Below, piece by piece: positions 5,462-5,488 of a stretch of DNA of 5,488 nucleotides. Numbering within the stretch: the stretch's first letter is position 1; every line of letters begins with the position of its first letter. Below the pieces are notes generated by a model that was not told the DNA's origin, did not search any database, and saw only the letters and a list, made by a program, of their open reading frames with translations. Source of the DNA: Bacteroidota bacterium (lineage in GTDB: Bacteria; Bacteroidota; Bacteroidia; Flavobacteriales; Crocinitomicaceae); NCBI GenBank assembly GCA_029558435.1, contig JAKQEZ010000071.1, forward strand, positions 1 to 5,488, written 5' to 3'. The translations under genes and the position numbers were made by a program.

Positions 5462-5488
5462 ATGAAATACATTCGTGGAAACAGCCGA
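5462..5488 (+). CDS. Start of a plus-strand gene, possibly an IS1182-type transposase (partial)
   Basis: ATG at 5462 opens a frame reading MKYIRGNSR to the window edge. From memory, transposases of the IS1182 family in Bacteroidota often begin with a similar MKYI-x-G-x-x-R segment, and the promoter-like site just upstream fits a gene start. Only nine codons are visible, so this is a suggestion. If correct, an insertion sequence lies next to the restriction operon, with its left end somewhere between about 5360 and 5425. It is divergent from hsdR. Confidence 0.35.

Noticed and set aside
5031..5465. A 144-codon plus-strand frame at the right end
   Set aside because: It overlaps the N-terminal nuclease coding part of hsdR antisense, and its Cys/Phe/Ser-rich composition is typical of a reverse-strand shadow.
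1..5488. CRISPR array, tRNA or rRNA genes
   Set aside because: No regularly spaced repeats, no tRNA-like cloverleaf with a CCA-end region, and no rRNA-like sequence were found on either strand by reading.

Overview
The window looks like a Bacteroidota (Bacteroidetes) chromosome or genomic island. It is AT-rich by eye, its genes lack clear Shine-Dalgarno sequences, and the best promoter-like sites fit the -33 TTTG / -7 TAnnTTTG pattern of that phylum, not the sigma70 pattern. The species cannot be named from this.

Layout, reading the main operon right to left on the minus strand: hsdR (5128-2300), a 71-bp gap holding a promoter and two operator-like dyads, a HigB/RelE-type toxin gene (2228-1926, TTG start), a HigA-type antitoxin gene fused to an ImmA/IrrE HExxH metallopeptidase domain (1911-784), and a half-length hsdS (784-131) whose ATG overlaps the antitoxin stop as TAATG. 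No hsdM lies in the window. The left edge (1-130) has a long hairpin and a short plus-strand reading frame that could be the tail of a convergent gene. The right edge (5129-5488) has no convincing complete gene. It holds two hairpins, a palindrome inside a possible promoter, and, running off the edge, the first nine codons of a plus-strand frame that resembles an IS1182-type transposase start.

The most interesting feature is how the toxin-antitoxin (TA) pair sits inside the type I restriction-modification operon. A perfect 13-bp direct repeat lies at the hsdR stop (2299-2311) and at the antitoxin stop/hsdS start (783-795). Removing the 1,516 bp from one copy to the other would leave hsdR overlapping hsdS directly through the same TAATG. 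This suggests that the TA module, with its own promoter and operators, was inserted between two coupled restriction genes. HsdR and the antitoxin also both end in Leu-Ala-Ala, an end that resembles ssrA-type ClpXP degrons.

Expected roles: HsdR supplies DNA translocation and cleavage, HsdS supplies sequence recognition, and the HigB-like toxin is held in check by the HTH-ImmA antitoxin, which probably also represses the internal promoter. That promoter would drive higB, higA and hsdS but not hsdR.
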